Positions 14,760 to 26,626 of a DNA stretch of 64,000 bases are shown here, one piece after another. This stretch comes from Dugong dugon (lineage: Eukaryota; Chordata; Mammalia; Sirenia; Dugongidae). The stretch is from assembly GCA_030035585.1 (NCBI GenBank), contig CM057460.1, forward strand, positions 134,090,714 through 134,154,713, read 5' to 3'. Positions within the stretch are counted from its first letter, which is position 1. Each line of letters starts with the position of its first letter. The notes below the pieces were generated by a model that was not told the DNA's origin, searched no databases, and was given only the letters and a program-made list of their open reading frames with translations. The position numbers and the translations under genes are program-made.

Positions 14760-16656
14760 TGGGGAGTTCCAGAAAAATGGCATGCTAGGCAGAAAATACC
14801 ACGCCGTCCCTCCACAGCAAAGATCCGAAAAACTAAACCAAACAGAGAATAGAACAATCCTGAAACCCTAAAACCATCAAATGAAGAGATAAAGAACTCA
14901 GCTAAGCACCAAATGGAGTGAGAAACTGACAGAGAATGGAGAGTGAGGAGAGATTCATGCAGAGGTCCCCTACCAGCTAAAGCAGCATGGATCCACCATC
15001 TTGGACTCCTATCGGAGATCAGCAAACAGGGGTACGAGAAAGCGGCCTCACGGAGCTTCCAGCGGGAGACAAAACAACCGGTAATTTGCAATATACGCTC
15101 CCCCCCACCTTCTTCACCGACTCAGCCTCCTCTGCTTCCCGCGGCCACAATCTCTTGACCGGGAAACACTGGCTGCTTGGATTCCACATACCTGAACGGG
15201 CCGGCTCTCTGTGTGCCATTTGTTGGCTGCTGGTGTTGCTTTTTTCTGCTTCTTTTGATTTCTTCCTTACCTCTCACTACCTCCTCCTCCTTTCGCTCAA
15301 ATACCTGGCTCTGTGTGCCATCTTTGCTTCTTCCTGATGGGCTGCAGAGCTCCGGTAATTTGTGATATATGCTTTCCCACTCCCTACCCTTCTTCACCCA
15401 CACTCAGCCCCCTCTGCTTGCGCGGACACAGTCTCTTGTCTGAGAAACACCAGCCCGCACTAGCTGGCTCTCTGAGTGCCATTTGTTGGCTGCTAGTGTT
15501 GCTTTTTTTTCTGCTTCTTTTGATTTCTTCCTTAACTCTCACCACCTCCCCCTCCTTTCACTCAAATATCTGGCTCCGTGTGCCATCTTTGCTTCTTCCT
15601 AAGAGGCTGTGGAGCTCCATTCGAGTGTGGAGCTGCTTCCTGGTCTGGGCTGCCACACTGGTGGGATCCTGGAGCTTTTGTTCATTTGTTTGTTTTTAAT
15701 TGTTTGTTTGTTTTCTTTTCCTTTTCTTGAGTTGGGAGCCCTTTCTGGCCAGGTGGTGCTGCATGGCAGGGAGACTTCCCCCTCAGCTTCCACAGACATG
15801 CAGAGGGATCCCTGAGGGCATTTCTTTTTTCGTTGTTTTTTTTTTTTTTTCTCTTTTTTTGGGGGCCTTTCTTGTTCTTTTCTTTTTTTTAATTTGATTT
15901 TTCTTCTTTTCCCTCTTTTTCCCTTTTTGTCCTTCTTCATTGCTCAGTTTCTCATCTCTCTATATCTTCCTTCTCTTTCTGTTCCCTGAATATCTGGCGT
16001 TGTATACCTCTTCGCCTTCTAGCCAGGCTGTACTGCAACACCTGAGAGTGACTTCCCCAGACCTTATAGCTGCACTGGTGGGATCCCTGGTAACTTTTCG
16101 GTTCTTTAACTTTTCTGATTTTTATTTACTCATTCTTTTCTTTTCTTCCTCTTCCCCTTTCTGTTTTTCTCCATTTCATAGTCTCTCATCTCTCCACTCC
16201 AATGGAAAGCTCCCCTAACATTCTTTTTTGTTTGTTTGTATGTTTTTGACTCCTGTTCCTCTCTCCTCTCTCCCATATCCATCTTAGCTCCACACATAAC
16301 AATCTCCCTGCTGCATCCTGCCTACCTGCACCGTGTGCTTGGCATCACACCACCAAGCAGCACAGGCACGGCCTACTGGAACCTGCCCTGCACTGATTAT
16401 CAACCCACTCTGGTGGCTGTAGTAAGTGCCACAAAAAACCCATCCTAGTAACTCCTCTTCAGCTAGACCTGGCCTGCCATACCATATCTGAGTAACTGAC
16501 CCTGCCAATTGGAGAAGGAGGTGAAAAGTATTGTGCCCACAGATGAGCAAACAACAAAGAACACACAGTCCACCTGCTCAGACCTAGTCAAATTTTTTTA
16601 AAAAAGGGATGAAACAAACAAATCTACAATCAATAAATGAGAAAAATAACTACTGA
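14760..16656 (+). promoter_or_regulatory. L1 5' UTR / presumptive promoter region
   Basis: A CpG-containing start is followed by two ~270-bp monomers (15079-15618) and then a very pyrimidine-rich stretch (15690-16260) with several T-runs. In L1 elements this region carries the internal RNA polymerase II promoter. Promoter activity here is inferred from position only. Confidence 0.65.
15079..15618 (+). repeat. Tandem monomers in the L1 5' UTR (15079-15352 and 15353-15618)
   Basis: Both units begin CGGTAATTTG. They share CTCTGCTT...CACA.TCTCTTG, then GCCATTTGTTGGCTGCT, then TTGATTTCTTCCTTA, then TGCCATCTTTGCTTCTTCCT. Their lengths are 274 and 266 bp. More diverged echoes of the unit may exist downstream, for example near 15980. 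The arrangement resembles rodent L1 promoter monomers. Confidence 0.88.
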
Positions 16657-17608
16657 ATGCCCCAAAGACAGCAGACAATATCAAAACATTTACAAAAACA
16701 GGACAGGATGGTTCCAGTAGGCATCCAAAATAAAACACCAGATGACTCTCCTGTGGAAGAAAATGCACTAGAACTACCTGATAGGGAATTCAAATCTCTA
16801 ATCCTCAGAATTCTCCAAGAGCTGAGGCAAAAAGCTGACAAACATGAGGAAAAAATAGACAAATTCATGGAAAATACACACAAAAAAATGGAAGAATTCA
16901 GGAAAATATTGCAGGAACAAAAGGCCAAAATAAATTCGCAACTAGAAATTATACAATGACAACAATTAGAAATCCAAAAGATAAACAACAAGATTTCAGA
17001 AATAGACGGTGTTATAGAAGGGCTGAGAAGCAGATGTGAAATGGTGGAAAACAGGATCAGTGGAATTGAAGACAAACACTTGGATACAACTCTGTTTCAG
17101 GACAACTCAGAAAAAAGAACAAAGAAAAATGAAGAGACCCTGAGAGTTATGTGGGATACGATCAAAAGCAAAAATTTTCGAGTGATTGGAATTTCAGAAA
17201 GGGGAGAAAACAGAAAACACAGAGAGGATCATTGAAGAACTGCTGACAGAAAACTTTCCCAATATCATGAAAGATGAAAAGCTGGCCATCCAAGAAGCTC
17301 AACGAACCCCGTATAGGAGAGACCCCCAAAGAAAATCACCAAGGCATATCATAATCACACTCGCCAAAACCAAAGACAAACAAAGTATCCTGAGAGCAGC
17401 TAGTGAAAAACAAGAAGTCACATACAGAGGAGAAACAATAAGACTAAGCTCAGATTATTCAGCAGAAACCATGCAAAAAAGACAGCAATGGGATGACATA
17501 TATAAAATCTTGAAAGAAAAAAATTTTCCAACAAGAATAATATATCCTGCAAAACTCTCATTCAGATCTGATGGTGAATTAGGTCATTTCCAGATAAACA
17601 GAAATTAA
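16657..17608 (+). pseudogene. L1 ORF1 (RNA-binding chaperone), disrupted
   Basis: ORF1p binds L1 RNA as a coiled-coil trimer. Here the start is ATG 16657. A charged heptad-like region (residues ~50-150, with REFKSLILRILQELRQKADK) is followed by the RRM/C-terminal part with FRVIGI, IQEAQRTPYR, PRHIIITLAKTKDK and LSSDYSAETMQKR. One in-frame TGA at 16957-16959 interrupts the coiled coil, and a frameshift near 17199-17215 breaks the RRM. The tail frame then runs open to TAA at 17606-17608. The total length is close to that of normal ORF1. Confidence 0.9.
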
Positions 17609-18118
17609 GGAAATATTGAAAATTCAAACCAAACTTACAAGAATTATCAAAGGGAGTTCTTCAATCTGAGGACAAACAGCTTCAGCTCACAGGCAGAATC
17701 TAGGATGCAGGATCATACCAGCCAGATACCAATCTAGGAAATAAACTCGCAAGGACTATCCAAAGCCAAAAGAAATACAACAGGGAATCAGAGCAGTTAA
17801 TCAGTAAATGACAACAACATCAAAACAATAAAAGGGAATAAACGGCATAGCTATAGAACCTTCTAATGGAGGAAAGCAAGGTGATACCAAGTAATGGTAG
17901 ACTGCTTCAAACTTAGAAAGATAAGGGTAAAATTTACGTCAACCACAAAGAAAGTTAACAAACATACTCATTAAAAAAAAGAGGAAAAACATAAAGTCTC
18001 AGCAAAAACCTACAAAATCAAAAGAAATGAAAAAAAATCCACAAACAAAAGTAACTCAGCACAAGGGAGCAAGAAGAACAAAGAAAACTTCAGCAGCACA
18101 AAAAAAAAGCACTACAAA
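17609..18118 (+). other. Unusually long L1 inter-ORF spacer
   Basis: About 510 A-rich bases separate the ORF1 stop from the ORF2 ATG. No open frame is present. Human L1 has only a few dozen bases here (recalled). Function is unknown. Confidence 0.75.
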
Positions 18119-21100
18119 ATGACAGCAACAAACTCACATCTATCAATAATTACACTGAATGTAAATGGACTCAATGCACCCACAAAGAGATGGAGAGTGA
18201 CAGAATGCATAAGAAAACAGGATCCATCAATATGTTGTCTACAAAAGACACACCTTAGAAACAAAGATGTGAATTTATAAAAAGTCAAAGGTTGGAAAAA
18301 AATATAGCAAGCTAACAACTACCAAAAAAGAGCAGGAGTAGCAACTCTAATCTCAGATAAGATAGACTTTAAAACAAAATCTACCATAAAAGACAAAGAA
18401 GGACACTATATAATGATTAAGGGGATTATCAATCTTGAAGACATAACCATAATAAACATTTACGCACCCAATGACAGGGCTCCAAAATACATAAAACAAA
18501 CTCTAACAACACCTAAAAGAGAAATTGACAGTTCCACAATAATAGTAGGAGGCTTCAACACACCACCCTCAGTAAAGGACAGAACAAGAAGAAACTCAGC
18601 AAAGATACAGAAGACCTAAAGGGCACAATCAGCCAACTTGACCTCATAGACATATATAGAACACTCCATCCAACCACTGCAAAGTACAAATTCTTTTCCA
18701 ATGCACATGGAACATTCTCCAGAATAAACCACATCTTAGGACATAGAACAATCCTCAACAAGATTCAAAACGTTGAGATAATTCAAAGTATCTTCTCTGA
18801 CCACAATGCCACCAAGGTAGAAATTAACAATAGAAAGAGCAAGGAAAAAAAAAAAATCAATTACATGGAAACTGAATAATACCCTGCTTCCACATCACTG
18901 GGTAATAAAAGAACTCAGAGATGGAATCATAAAATTCCTAGAATCAAATGAGAATGAAAACACATCATACCAAAACCTTCGGGACACAGTAAAGGCAGTC
19001 CTCAGAGGACAATTTATAGCAATAGATGGACATATCAAAAAAGAAGAAAGGGACAAAATCAAAACATTCACTACAGAACTCAAACAAATAGAAAGAGAAC
19101 AGCAAAAAAAAAAACCCACAACCACCGGAAGAAAGGAAATAGTAAAGATCAGAGCAGAAATAAATGAAATAGAGAACAGAAAAACAATAGAAAGAATCAA
19201 CAAATCCAAAAGTCGGTTCTTCGAAAGAATCAACAAAATCGACAAACCACTGGCCAGACTGACAAAAGAAAAACAGGAGAGGACACAAATAACCCAAATA
19301 AGAAATGAAATGGGGGACATTACAACAGACCCAACTGAAATAAAAAGGATTATAACAGAATATTATGAAAAACTATATTCCAAGAAATTTGAAAACCTAG
19401 AGGAAATGGATAAATTTCTAGAAACACATGGCCTACCCAAACTACAACAAAGTGATGTTGAAAATCTGAACAGACCTATAACAAGAGAACAGATTCAAAA
19501 GGTAATAAAAAAAAAACTCCCAACCAAAAAGCCCTGGTCCAGATGGCTTCACTGGAGAATTCTCCAAAACATTTACAGAAGCGCTTGTACCAGTACTACT
19601 CAAGTTATTTCAGAGCATAGAAGAGGAAGCAACGCTTCCAGATTCATTCTATGAAGCCAGCATAACGCTGTTACCAAAACCAGGCAAAGACGTCACAAAA
19701 AAAGAAAATTACAGACCAATATCTCTCATGAATATAGATGCAAAAATTCTTAACAAAATTCTAGCCAATTGAATTCAGCATCATATCAAAAAAATAATAG
19801 ACTACGACCAAGATATGCAAGATTCATACCAGATATGCAAGAATGGTTCAACATTAGAAAATCAATCAATATAATCCACCACATAAATAAAAGGAAAGAA
19901 TCACTTGATCATCTCAATTGATGCAGAAAAGGCATTTGACAAAGTCCAACACCCATTCCTGATCAAAACTCTCAATAAAATAGGTATAGAAGGGAAATTT
20001 CTCAACATAATAAAGGGCATCTATGTAAAACCGATGGCCAACATCATTCTGAAGCTGAGGCTGAAAACATTCCCCTTGAGAACAGGAACAAGACAAGGAT
20101 GCCCTTTATCACCACTCCTATTTAACATTGTGCTGGAAGTTCTAGCTAGAGCAGTAAGGCAAGAAAAAGAAATAAAAGGCATCCAAATTGGTAATGAAGA
20201 AGTTAAACTGTCCCTGTTTGCAGATGATATGACACTATATATAGAAAACCCTAAAGACTCCATGAGAAATCTCCTGGAACTAATAGAAAGATTCAGCAGA
20301 GTAGCAGGATACAAGACAAACATTCAAAAATCAGTTGAATTCCTATACACCAGTAAGGAGAACGATGAAAAGGAAATCAGGAAAACAATACCATTTTCAA
20401 TAGCCCCTAAACAGATAAAATACTTATGAATAAATCTGAGCAGGGATGTAAAAGACTGATGCAAAGAAAACTACAAAACACTACTGCGTGAAACCCAAAG
20501 GGATCTACATAAATGGAAAAACATACCATGCTCATGGATAGGCAGACTCAACATTGTAAAAATGATAATTCTACCCAAAGCAATTTGCAAATACAATACA
20601 ATCCCAATCCAAATACCAACAACATTCTTCAAAGAGATGGAAAAACTAATCATTAACTTTATATGGAAAGGGAAGAAGCCCCGAATAAGTAAAGCACTCC
20701 TAAAGAAGAAGAATAAAGTTGGAGGACTCACACTACCTAACCTCTCAACGTACTGTACAGCTACAGGTAGTCAAACAGCCTGGTACTGGTACAGTGACAG
20801 ATACATCGACCAATGGAACAGAATTGAGAACCCAAAGGTAAATCCATCCACCTACGGTCACCTGATCTTCAATAAGGGCCCAAAGTCCATCAAATGGGGA
20901 AAAGACCGTCTTTTTAACAAATGGTGCTGGCAAAACTGGATATCCATCTGCAAAAAAATGAAACAGAACCCATACCTCATGCAGTATACAAAAACTACTT
21001 CAAAATGGATCAAAGACCTGAATATAAAGCCTAAAACTATAAAGTTCATAGAAGAAAAAATAGGACCAACACTTCAGGCCTTAATACGGCATTAACAGGA

Positions 21101-21941
21101 TACAAACCATAACCATCAATGCACAAACCCCAATAGATAAGCTAGATAACTAGGATCTTCTAAAAATCAAACACCTATGCTCTTCAAAAGACTTCACCAA
21201 AAGTGTACAAAGAGAACCTACAGACTGGCAAAAAATTTTTGGATAGTACAAGTCAGACAAAGGTTTAGTCTCCATAATCTACAAGAAAATCCAACACCTC
21301 TACAACCAAAAGACAAATAATCCTATTAAAAAATGGGCAAAGGAAATGAACAGATACTTCACCAAAGAAGACATTCAAATGGCCAACAGACACATGAGGA
21401 AATGCTCGCGATCACTAGCCATTAGAGAAATGCAAATTAAAACCACAATGATATACCATCTCACCCCGGCATTACTGGCACGAATCAAAAACACTGGAAA
21501 TAACCAATGTTGGAGGGGCTGCGGGGAGATGGGAACTCTTATGCACTGCTGGTGGGAATGCAAAATGATACAACCATTTTGGAAAATAATATAGCGCTTC
21601 CTCAGAAAGCTGGAAATAGACATACCATTCGATCCAGCAATCCCACTCCTAGGAATATATCCTAGAGAAATAAGAGTCGTCACTCGAATAGACATATCAC
21701 ACCTATGTTCATGGCAGCATTGTTCACAATAGCAAAAAGATGGAAACAACCCAGATGCCCATCAACAGATGAATGGATAAACAAACTGTGCTACATACAC
21801 ACAATGGAGTACTATGCAACGAGAAAGAACAACAATGTATCTGTGAAGCATCTCATAACATGGATGAAACTAGAGGACATTTTGCTGAGTGAAATAAGTC
21901 AATCACAAAAGCTTAAATATTGTATGAGACCTCTATTGTAA
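18119..21941 (+). pseudogene. L1 ORF2 (endonuclease-reverse transcriptase), disrupted
   Basis: ORF2p nicks target DNA and reverse-transcribes L1 RNA. The ATG at 18119 starts MTATNSHLSIITLNVNGLNA, the N-terminus of the APE-type endonuclease. Later parts are recognisable in several frames: an endonuclease segment (18413-18619), a pre-RT segment (19310-19500), and the reverse transcriptase core 19905-20429 with [28 protein letters not shown] and the FADD catalytic box at 20217-20228. The C-terminal part spans 20562-21095 and 21346-21594, the latter with the zinc knuckle [18 protein letters not shown]. The final segment runs 21705-21941. Stops (for example TGA 20427-20429 and TAG 21592-21594) and several frameshifts inactivate it. 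Confidence 0.92.
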
Positions 21942-23113
21942 AAACCCATGAAAAAGTTCACACACAAAGTGTAACAATCTTTGTTGGTTACCAGGGATGG
22001 GAGGGGTGGGGGAGAAATACTAAATAGGCAATAGATAAGTGGTATCTTTGGTGAAGAGTGAGACAGTACACAATACAGGGGAAACTAGCACAAGTTGTAA
22101 AAGGAAAGGTCATGGAAGCCCCATAGACACATCCAAACTCCCTGAGGGACTGAATTGCTGGGCGGAGAGCTGTGGGGACCATTGTCTCAGGGATCATCTA
22201 GCTCAATTGGCATAACACAGCTTATAAAGACAATGTTCTACATTCTACCTTGGTGAGTAGTGTCTTGGGTCTTAAAAGCCTGTGAGTGGCCATCTAAGAT
22301 ACTCCGCTGGTCTCATCTCTTCGGGAGCAAGGGAGAATGAAGAGAACAGGATACAAGGAAAAGATCAGTCCGAAGGACTAATTGTCCACAGCTACCAAGG
22401 CCTCCACCAGACTGAGTCCAGTACAGCTGGATGGTGCCCAGCTACCACCACTGACTGCTCTGACCAGGATCACAACAGAGGGCTCTGGACAGAGCCGGAG
22501 AAGGATGTAGAACATAACTCTAACTCACAAAAAAAAGACCAGGTTACTGGCCTAAAGGAGACTGGAGAAACCCTGAGAGTATGACCCCCAGACACCCTTT
22601 TAGCTCAGTGGTGAAGTTCTCTCCGAGGTTCACCGTTCAGCCTGGGAGTGGACAGCCCCGTAAAACCAAATGAGACTAACGAGGTACAGTAGTCCAGTGA
22701 CAAGGGCCAGAAGGCAGAAGGGGACAAGGAAGCTGGTGATAGGGAACCCAAGGTTGAGTAAGGATATTGTTGATGTGTTGTGAGTTTGTTAACCATTGTC
22801 ATAGGGCAACATTTGTAGTAACTGTTAAATGAGAAACTGTTTTGTTCAGTAAGCCTTCTTCTTAAGTGAGAATAACAGCACAATTGGAAGAGCATAGTCA
22901 ATGTCACTGAACTGTGCATGTAGAAATTTTTGAAATGGTGTATCTTTGGCTATGTGTATTTTCACCAAAAAAAAAAATGTTGAGAGGTTAGAGGGTTGAC
23001 ATGTTGTGGGGTTGTTAACCAATGTCATGAAACAATATGTGTACTACTGTTTCATGAGAAACTATTTGTTCTGTAAGCCTTCACCGGAAGTACAATTAAA
23101 AAAAAGAAAAAGG
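21942..23113 (+). other. L1 3' UTR with duplicated terminal module
   Basis: The 3' UTR is about 1.17 kb. The terminal module GTTAACCATTGTCATAGGGC...GAGAAACTGTT...GTAAGCCTTC occurs at about 22756-22865 and again, diverged, at 22980-23095. An A-run (22967-22978) lies between them. The antisense relative at 44041-44590 has the same two-module layout. Confidence 0.82.
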
Positions 23114-23186
23114 AAGTGTGCATTGTTTAAGCCATGATGTTTGTCAAGTTACATGTTTGTTATGGCAGCAATGAAAAACTAATACA
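23114..23186 (+). mobile_element. MLT1-type LTR, 3' portion
   Basis: This continues the LTR interrupted at 14759: CATTGTTTAAGCCATGATG, then TTGTTATGGCAGCAATG, then AAACTAATACA, the normal MLT1 3' end. It is followed by AGGAG (23187-23191), identical to the 5 bases before 14264. Confidence 0.88.
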
Positions 23187-23191
23187 AGGAG

Positions 23192-24429
23192 CATTTATGG
23201 CATAAAGTACAATGTATACTTCCTATTGATCAGAGAGGTAAGCTCTCAAATCCATGAGAGTGCTCGCCACTTCCCACTGCTTTCTTTAGTGAGAGTGCAA
23301 CAGAGACAACACTCGGTAGAGGCAGATGTTACAAGAAAATACTGACTCCAAGATTTTCCACCCCTGAACACATAAATATTTGGAAGCATGGACAAATTCT
23401 GGTTGCAGATTTTTAATCTTCTGTTAAAGAAAACATTGTCCTTAATCTTTTTAACCATAAACTGATTCTTCCATATGTAGATACATGTTTTAAACATAAT
23501 GATAAATGGACAAATGCAGTTGAACAATTTCACAGTTAAGTTTTGGCACTAATGAGCCCATAGCCACTTCTCTGTTCTGGATGTCATATTCTTTTCCATG
23601 ATCTAGAAAGAAAATAACTTCATAGTCTGAAGTGGTAGATGGCTATTGTTATAGGAAGCTCTAAATAAGGTAGAGGTTGAAAAACAGTCAAAACATCCAG
23701 TCTCTGAAAGTGCAGACATGCTTTGAACGAATATCAAAGTTTCTCTTATGATTTCCTGAGGGGCTACATATAGATCTAAAAAGTAGGTTGGGCCATCAAA
23801 ATAACTTGCTTAAAGTGTAGGGGAAGGGTAGACAAAAGCACCTGATTTGATGCCCGGCATTCAGCCCAGTTATGAAGCAGGAAATTTGCCTTCAATACCT
23901 TCCGTCTCCCCTATTTTCACTTTTTGCCCTCTGGCCCCACATCACGGTTTCTGTGGAATCCTACTCTCCCACCTCCACCTACCCCTGCCTGGTCTTCTGT
24001 TTCTGTTGGAACAAAAACTTAAGGGCACTATGCTCCAGAAATTCCTCCACCTCCCCCAAACTGCCCTTCAACATTTTACTTTCCTATCTCCCTTTCTCAA
24101 CTTTTTGTTAGATATTTCATTGGAAAGAAATCTGAGGAGCCCATTCCTGCCACGGGGCTCATGGATAATAACGGCTTCATGCTGTCTCTCTCAAGTGACA
24201 TAGATATTTCAAAAGAAGATCCCTAGAAGTATTACCTATACCTTTATCCAAATTAATGAAATCTCTGGTGGTGTAATTTTAGACAAAATGTTAGAATGGA
24301 GGTCATGAGGGCATGGGAAGTGGGGCTCTCCTTGAACGTTATTGTCCCTTATCACACCACTGAGACATCTGCTTGCTCTAGCTCTGAATAACAGCATTTC
24401 TGACTGAAATGTCCACTTACAGCATGTAT
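23192..24429. other. Stretch without recognised feature
   Basis: No convincing gene or repeat is seen. The open frame 23847-24203 has no recognisable domain or plausible gene context. Confidence 0.4.
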
Positions 24430-24870
24430 TAAGGTAGGCAAATTGAGGTAAAAAATAGACCCCAAAAAGTATGATGGCTTGTGTAAGACAGAAGTTTATT
24501 TCTTGTTCTGATAAAAGTACTGGGCAAGTGGGCAGCTTAGTAAAGTGTCCCTCCTACATGAAATAATTCAGGAATCCAGGCTGATGAAGACTATGCCACC
24601 TTCAACAGATGGCTGTCTAAGGTTGCCCTTGGGGGACCTCTTCTTTCCATCCAGCCAGAAGGAGAAAATAGCAGGTTTGTATGGACCAGACCTGGAACAA
24701 ATGCTCATCCTTTCACTCACATTCATTGGCCAAATCTCAGCCACGTGGCTGCACCTAAGTGCAAGAGAGGCTGGAAAGTGTGCTCTCACTGTGGCTTCAG
24801 GAAGAAGAGGTGAACATGAATTTGGGGGAACAATTAATAGTCTCTGCCATGCAGCTCAAACAAATCTATT
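24430..24870 (-). repeat. Ancient mammalian interspersed repeat, unassigned
   Basis: Blocks such as GAAGTTTATTTCTTGTTCTG, TCACATTCATTGGCCAAATC and AGCCACGTGGCTGCACCTA are of a type seen repeatedly in mammalian genomes. The family and orientation are not certain. A weaker relative may be present at 39895-40270. Confidence 0.45.
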
Positions 24871-24880
24871 CCTGGCTCCT

Positions 24881-25236
24881 TGTCATGGATTGAATTGTGT
24901 CCCCAAAAAAATCTGTCAACTTGGCTAGGCCATGATTCCCAGTATTATATGATGGTCCACCATTTTGTCATCTGATGCAATTTTCCTATGTGTTGTAAAT
25001 CCTATCTCTATGATGTTAATGAGATGGGATTAGTGGCAGTTATGTAGATTCATTCTACAAGGTTAATAAACAATTTAAGCAATCTCTTTTGAGATATAAA
25101 AGACAGAAGTGAGTAGAGAGACAGGGGAACCTCATATCACCAAGAAAGCAGTGCCAGGAGCAGAGTGCATCCTTTGGACCTGGGGTTCCTGGGCAGAGAA
25201 GCTCCTAGTCCAGGGGAAGATTGATGACACGGACCT
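24881..25236 (+). mobile_element. Afrotherian MLT1-like LTR, 3'-truncated
   Basis: It begins TGTCATGGATTGAATTGTGT and follows the LTRs at 33689 and 43086 up to GATGACACGGACCTTC. It then changes abruptly into an AfroSINE tail. No internal retroviral genes are present. Confidence 0.82.
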
Positions 25237-25308
25237 TCACCCTGTGGGTCCTATAGAGTCACTATGAGTTGGAAGAATTTGATGGCAATGGGTTTTTGGT
25301 TTAGCAAT
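25237..25308 (+). mobile_element. AfroSINE 3' fragment fused to an LTR
   Basis: GTCCTATAGAGTCACTATGAG, then TTGGAAGAATTTGATGGCAATGG and TTTTTGGTTT form the SINE/RTE-like tail without any tRNA head. Confidence 0.72.
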
Positions 25309-25596
25309 GAAGAATAGAAACAAAACCTATACATAGTTGTGGTCATCAGGGAAGACTCACAGGACGAATTTGAGAGTGGGCATTTTTTTGTTTTGGAGAT
25401 TATCTGGAAGAGCAAGTCAAAGGAACAGCCTGAGACAGGTCGGAGGCTGGATTTCAGTGCGTAAAAGGTGAAAGATAATTATTAATGAAGACATCAGAGT
25501 ACAATGGCTTCATTTCTTCCAAGCCTTCAGCTTGAGATAAGTGCTGAAGCACTTTGAACAAGTTTTATGACTTGCCTTAGTTTTCATCAGGGAAGG

Positions 25597-26002
25597 TGTC
25601 TTAGTTATCTAGTGCTACTGTAACAGAAATACCACAAATGGGTGGCTTTAACAAATAGAAATTTATTTTCTCACAGGCTAGGAGTTCAAAATCAGGGTGC
25701 CTGCTTAGGGGAAGGCTTTGTCTCTCTGTCTGCTTGGGAGGAAGGTCCTTGTTCTTCTTTTGAGCTTCTGTTCCTCGGGGATCTTCATGGGGTTTGGAAT
25801 CTATCTTCCCCCATCTTTGCTTTTTTGCTGCTTGCTTAATCTGCTTTTTATCTCAAAACAGATTGACTTCAGACACACCCCACACTAACACTGCCTGATT
25901 AACCTAACAAGAAAACCCATTCCCAAATGGGATTATAGCCACAGGTATAAAGGTTAGGATTTACAACACATGTTTTTAGGGGCCACAATTCAATCCATAA
26001 CA
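25597..26002 (-). mobile_element. MLT1-like solo LTR, minus strand
   Basis: The + strand reads TGTCTTAGTTATCTAGTGCT to ACAATTCAATCCATAACA, the reverse complement of a MaLR LTR (its 3' end then its 5' end). Flanking pentamers GAAGG (25592-25596) and GAAAG (26003-26007) match at 4 of 5 bases, as expected for a target duplication. Confidence 0.85.
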
Positions 26003-26626
26003 GAAAGTATTGGGCAAGATGGACTCTAAAAGAAGAATGGGGATGAGTCGACACAGAGGTTAAGAAGGTTATAGATCTACCTTTTCCACTTTGTTCCCAC
26101 ATATGTCCCTTTCTAACTTTCATTCTCTCAAAATATCGTTGTCTCTATCCCCCTTTATTGCAGTTCTCTCAGAGGCAGGTTCATTTCCCACGGCTCTAGA
26201 TATAAGCACTCTCTAGCCAGAAGAGGGCAGTATTCGGAAGTGATGAAATAGAAATCCTCACTGCGCAGTCAGTTTCTCGTTTTTTGGTTACTGTAGTAGC
26301 GAATTATAAAAGGGACATGAGTTTACTCCTGAAGTCATACCACGTGACCCTCTCATCTCCCCCTCCCACCTTTTTTAAAGGAATAATCATAAATATTTGG
26401 GATATCATTGACAAATTGGCTTCCTAATGGACCATATTTTGGCAAGTTTTCTGACAAAAATTAAACAGAATATAGCAGGCAAATATCTAGATTTTGTGAG
26501 AAGAAAGCACGTAGTGATTCAGGAAAAAATGTGCTTTATTTAAAGATTGTCTGCTCTTATCATGAAAATGGGCAAGTAGAATTTGTACTCTACTCATTTT
26601 TTTTTTTTTTTCAAAATCATTGTATA
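26003..26626. other. Stretch without recognised feature
   Basis: Apart from a T-run at 26598-26612 nothing is recognised. Confidence 0.4.

Larger units (their letters stand above)
14760..23113 (+). mobile_element. Full-length L1 LINE (about 8.35 kb), inactive
   Basis: This is a complete L1 with a 5' UTR (14760-16656), ORF1 (16657-17608), a long inter-ORF spacer (17609-18118), ORF2 (18119-21941), a 3' UTR (21942-23100) and an A-rich tail. The flanks AAAAAATAAGTGTGC (14745-14759) and AAAAAGGAAGTGTGC (ending 23121) look like its target duplication with two differences. It inserted in sense orientation into an MLT1 LTR. Both ORFs carry stops and frameshifts, so it can no longer retrotranspose by itself. 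It is longer than the ~6 kb of human L1 because of the 5' UTR, the spacer and the 3' UTR. Confidence 0.92.

Noticed and set aside
16650..17075. 141-codon open frame on the minus strand
   Set aside because: It is the antisense shadow of L1 ORF1.
20562..21095. 177-codon open frame as a novel gene
   Set aside because: It is a segment of L1 ORF2 downstream of the reverse transcriptase, in line with the other ORF2 pieces.
14760..23113. Active retrotransposon
   Set aside because: Both ORFs carry stops and frameshifts, including inside the reverse transcriptase region.
23847..24203. 118-codon open frame rich in P, L and S
   Set aside because: It is derived from a pyrimidine-rich stretch, and no family signature is visible.
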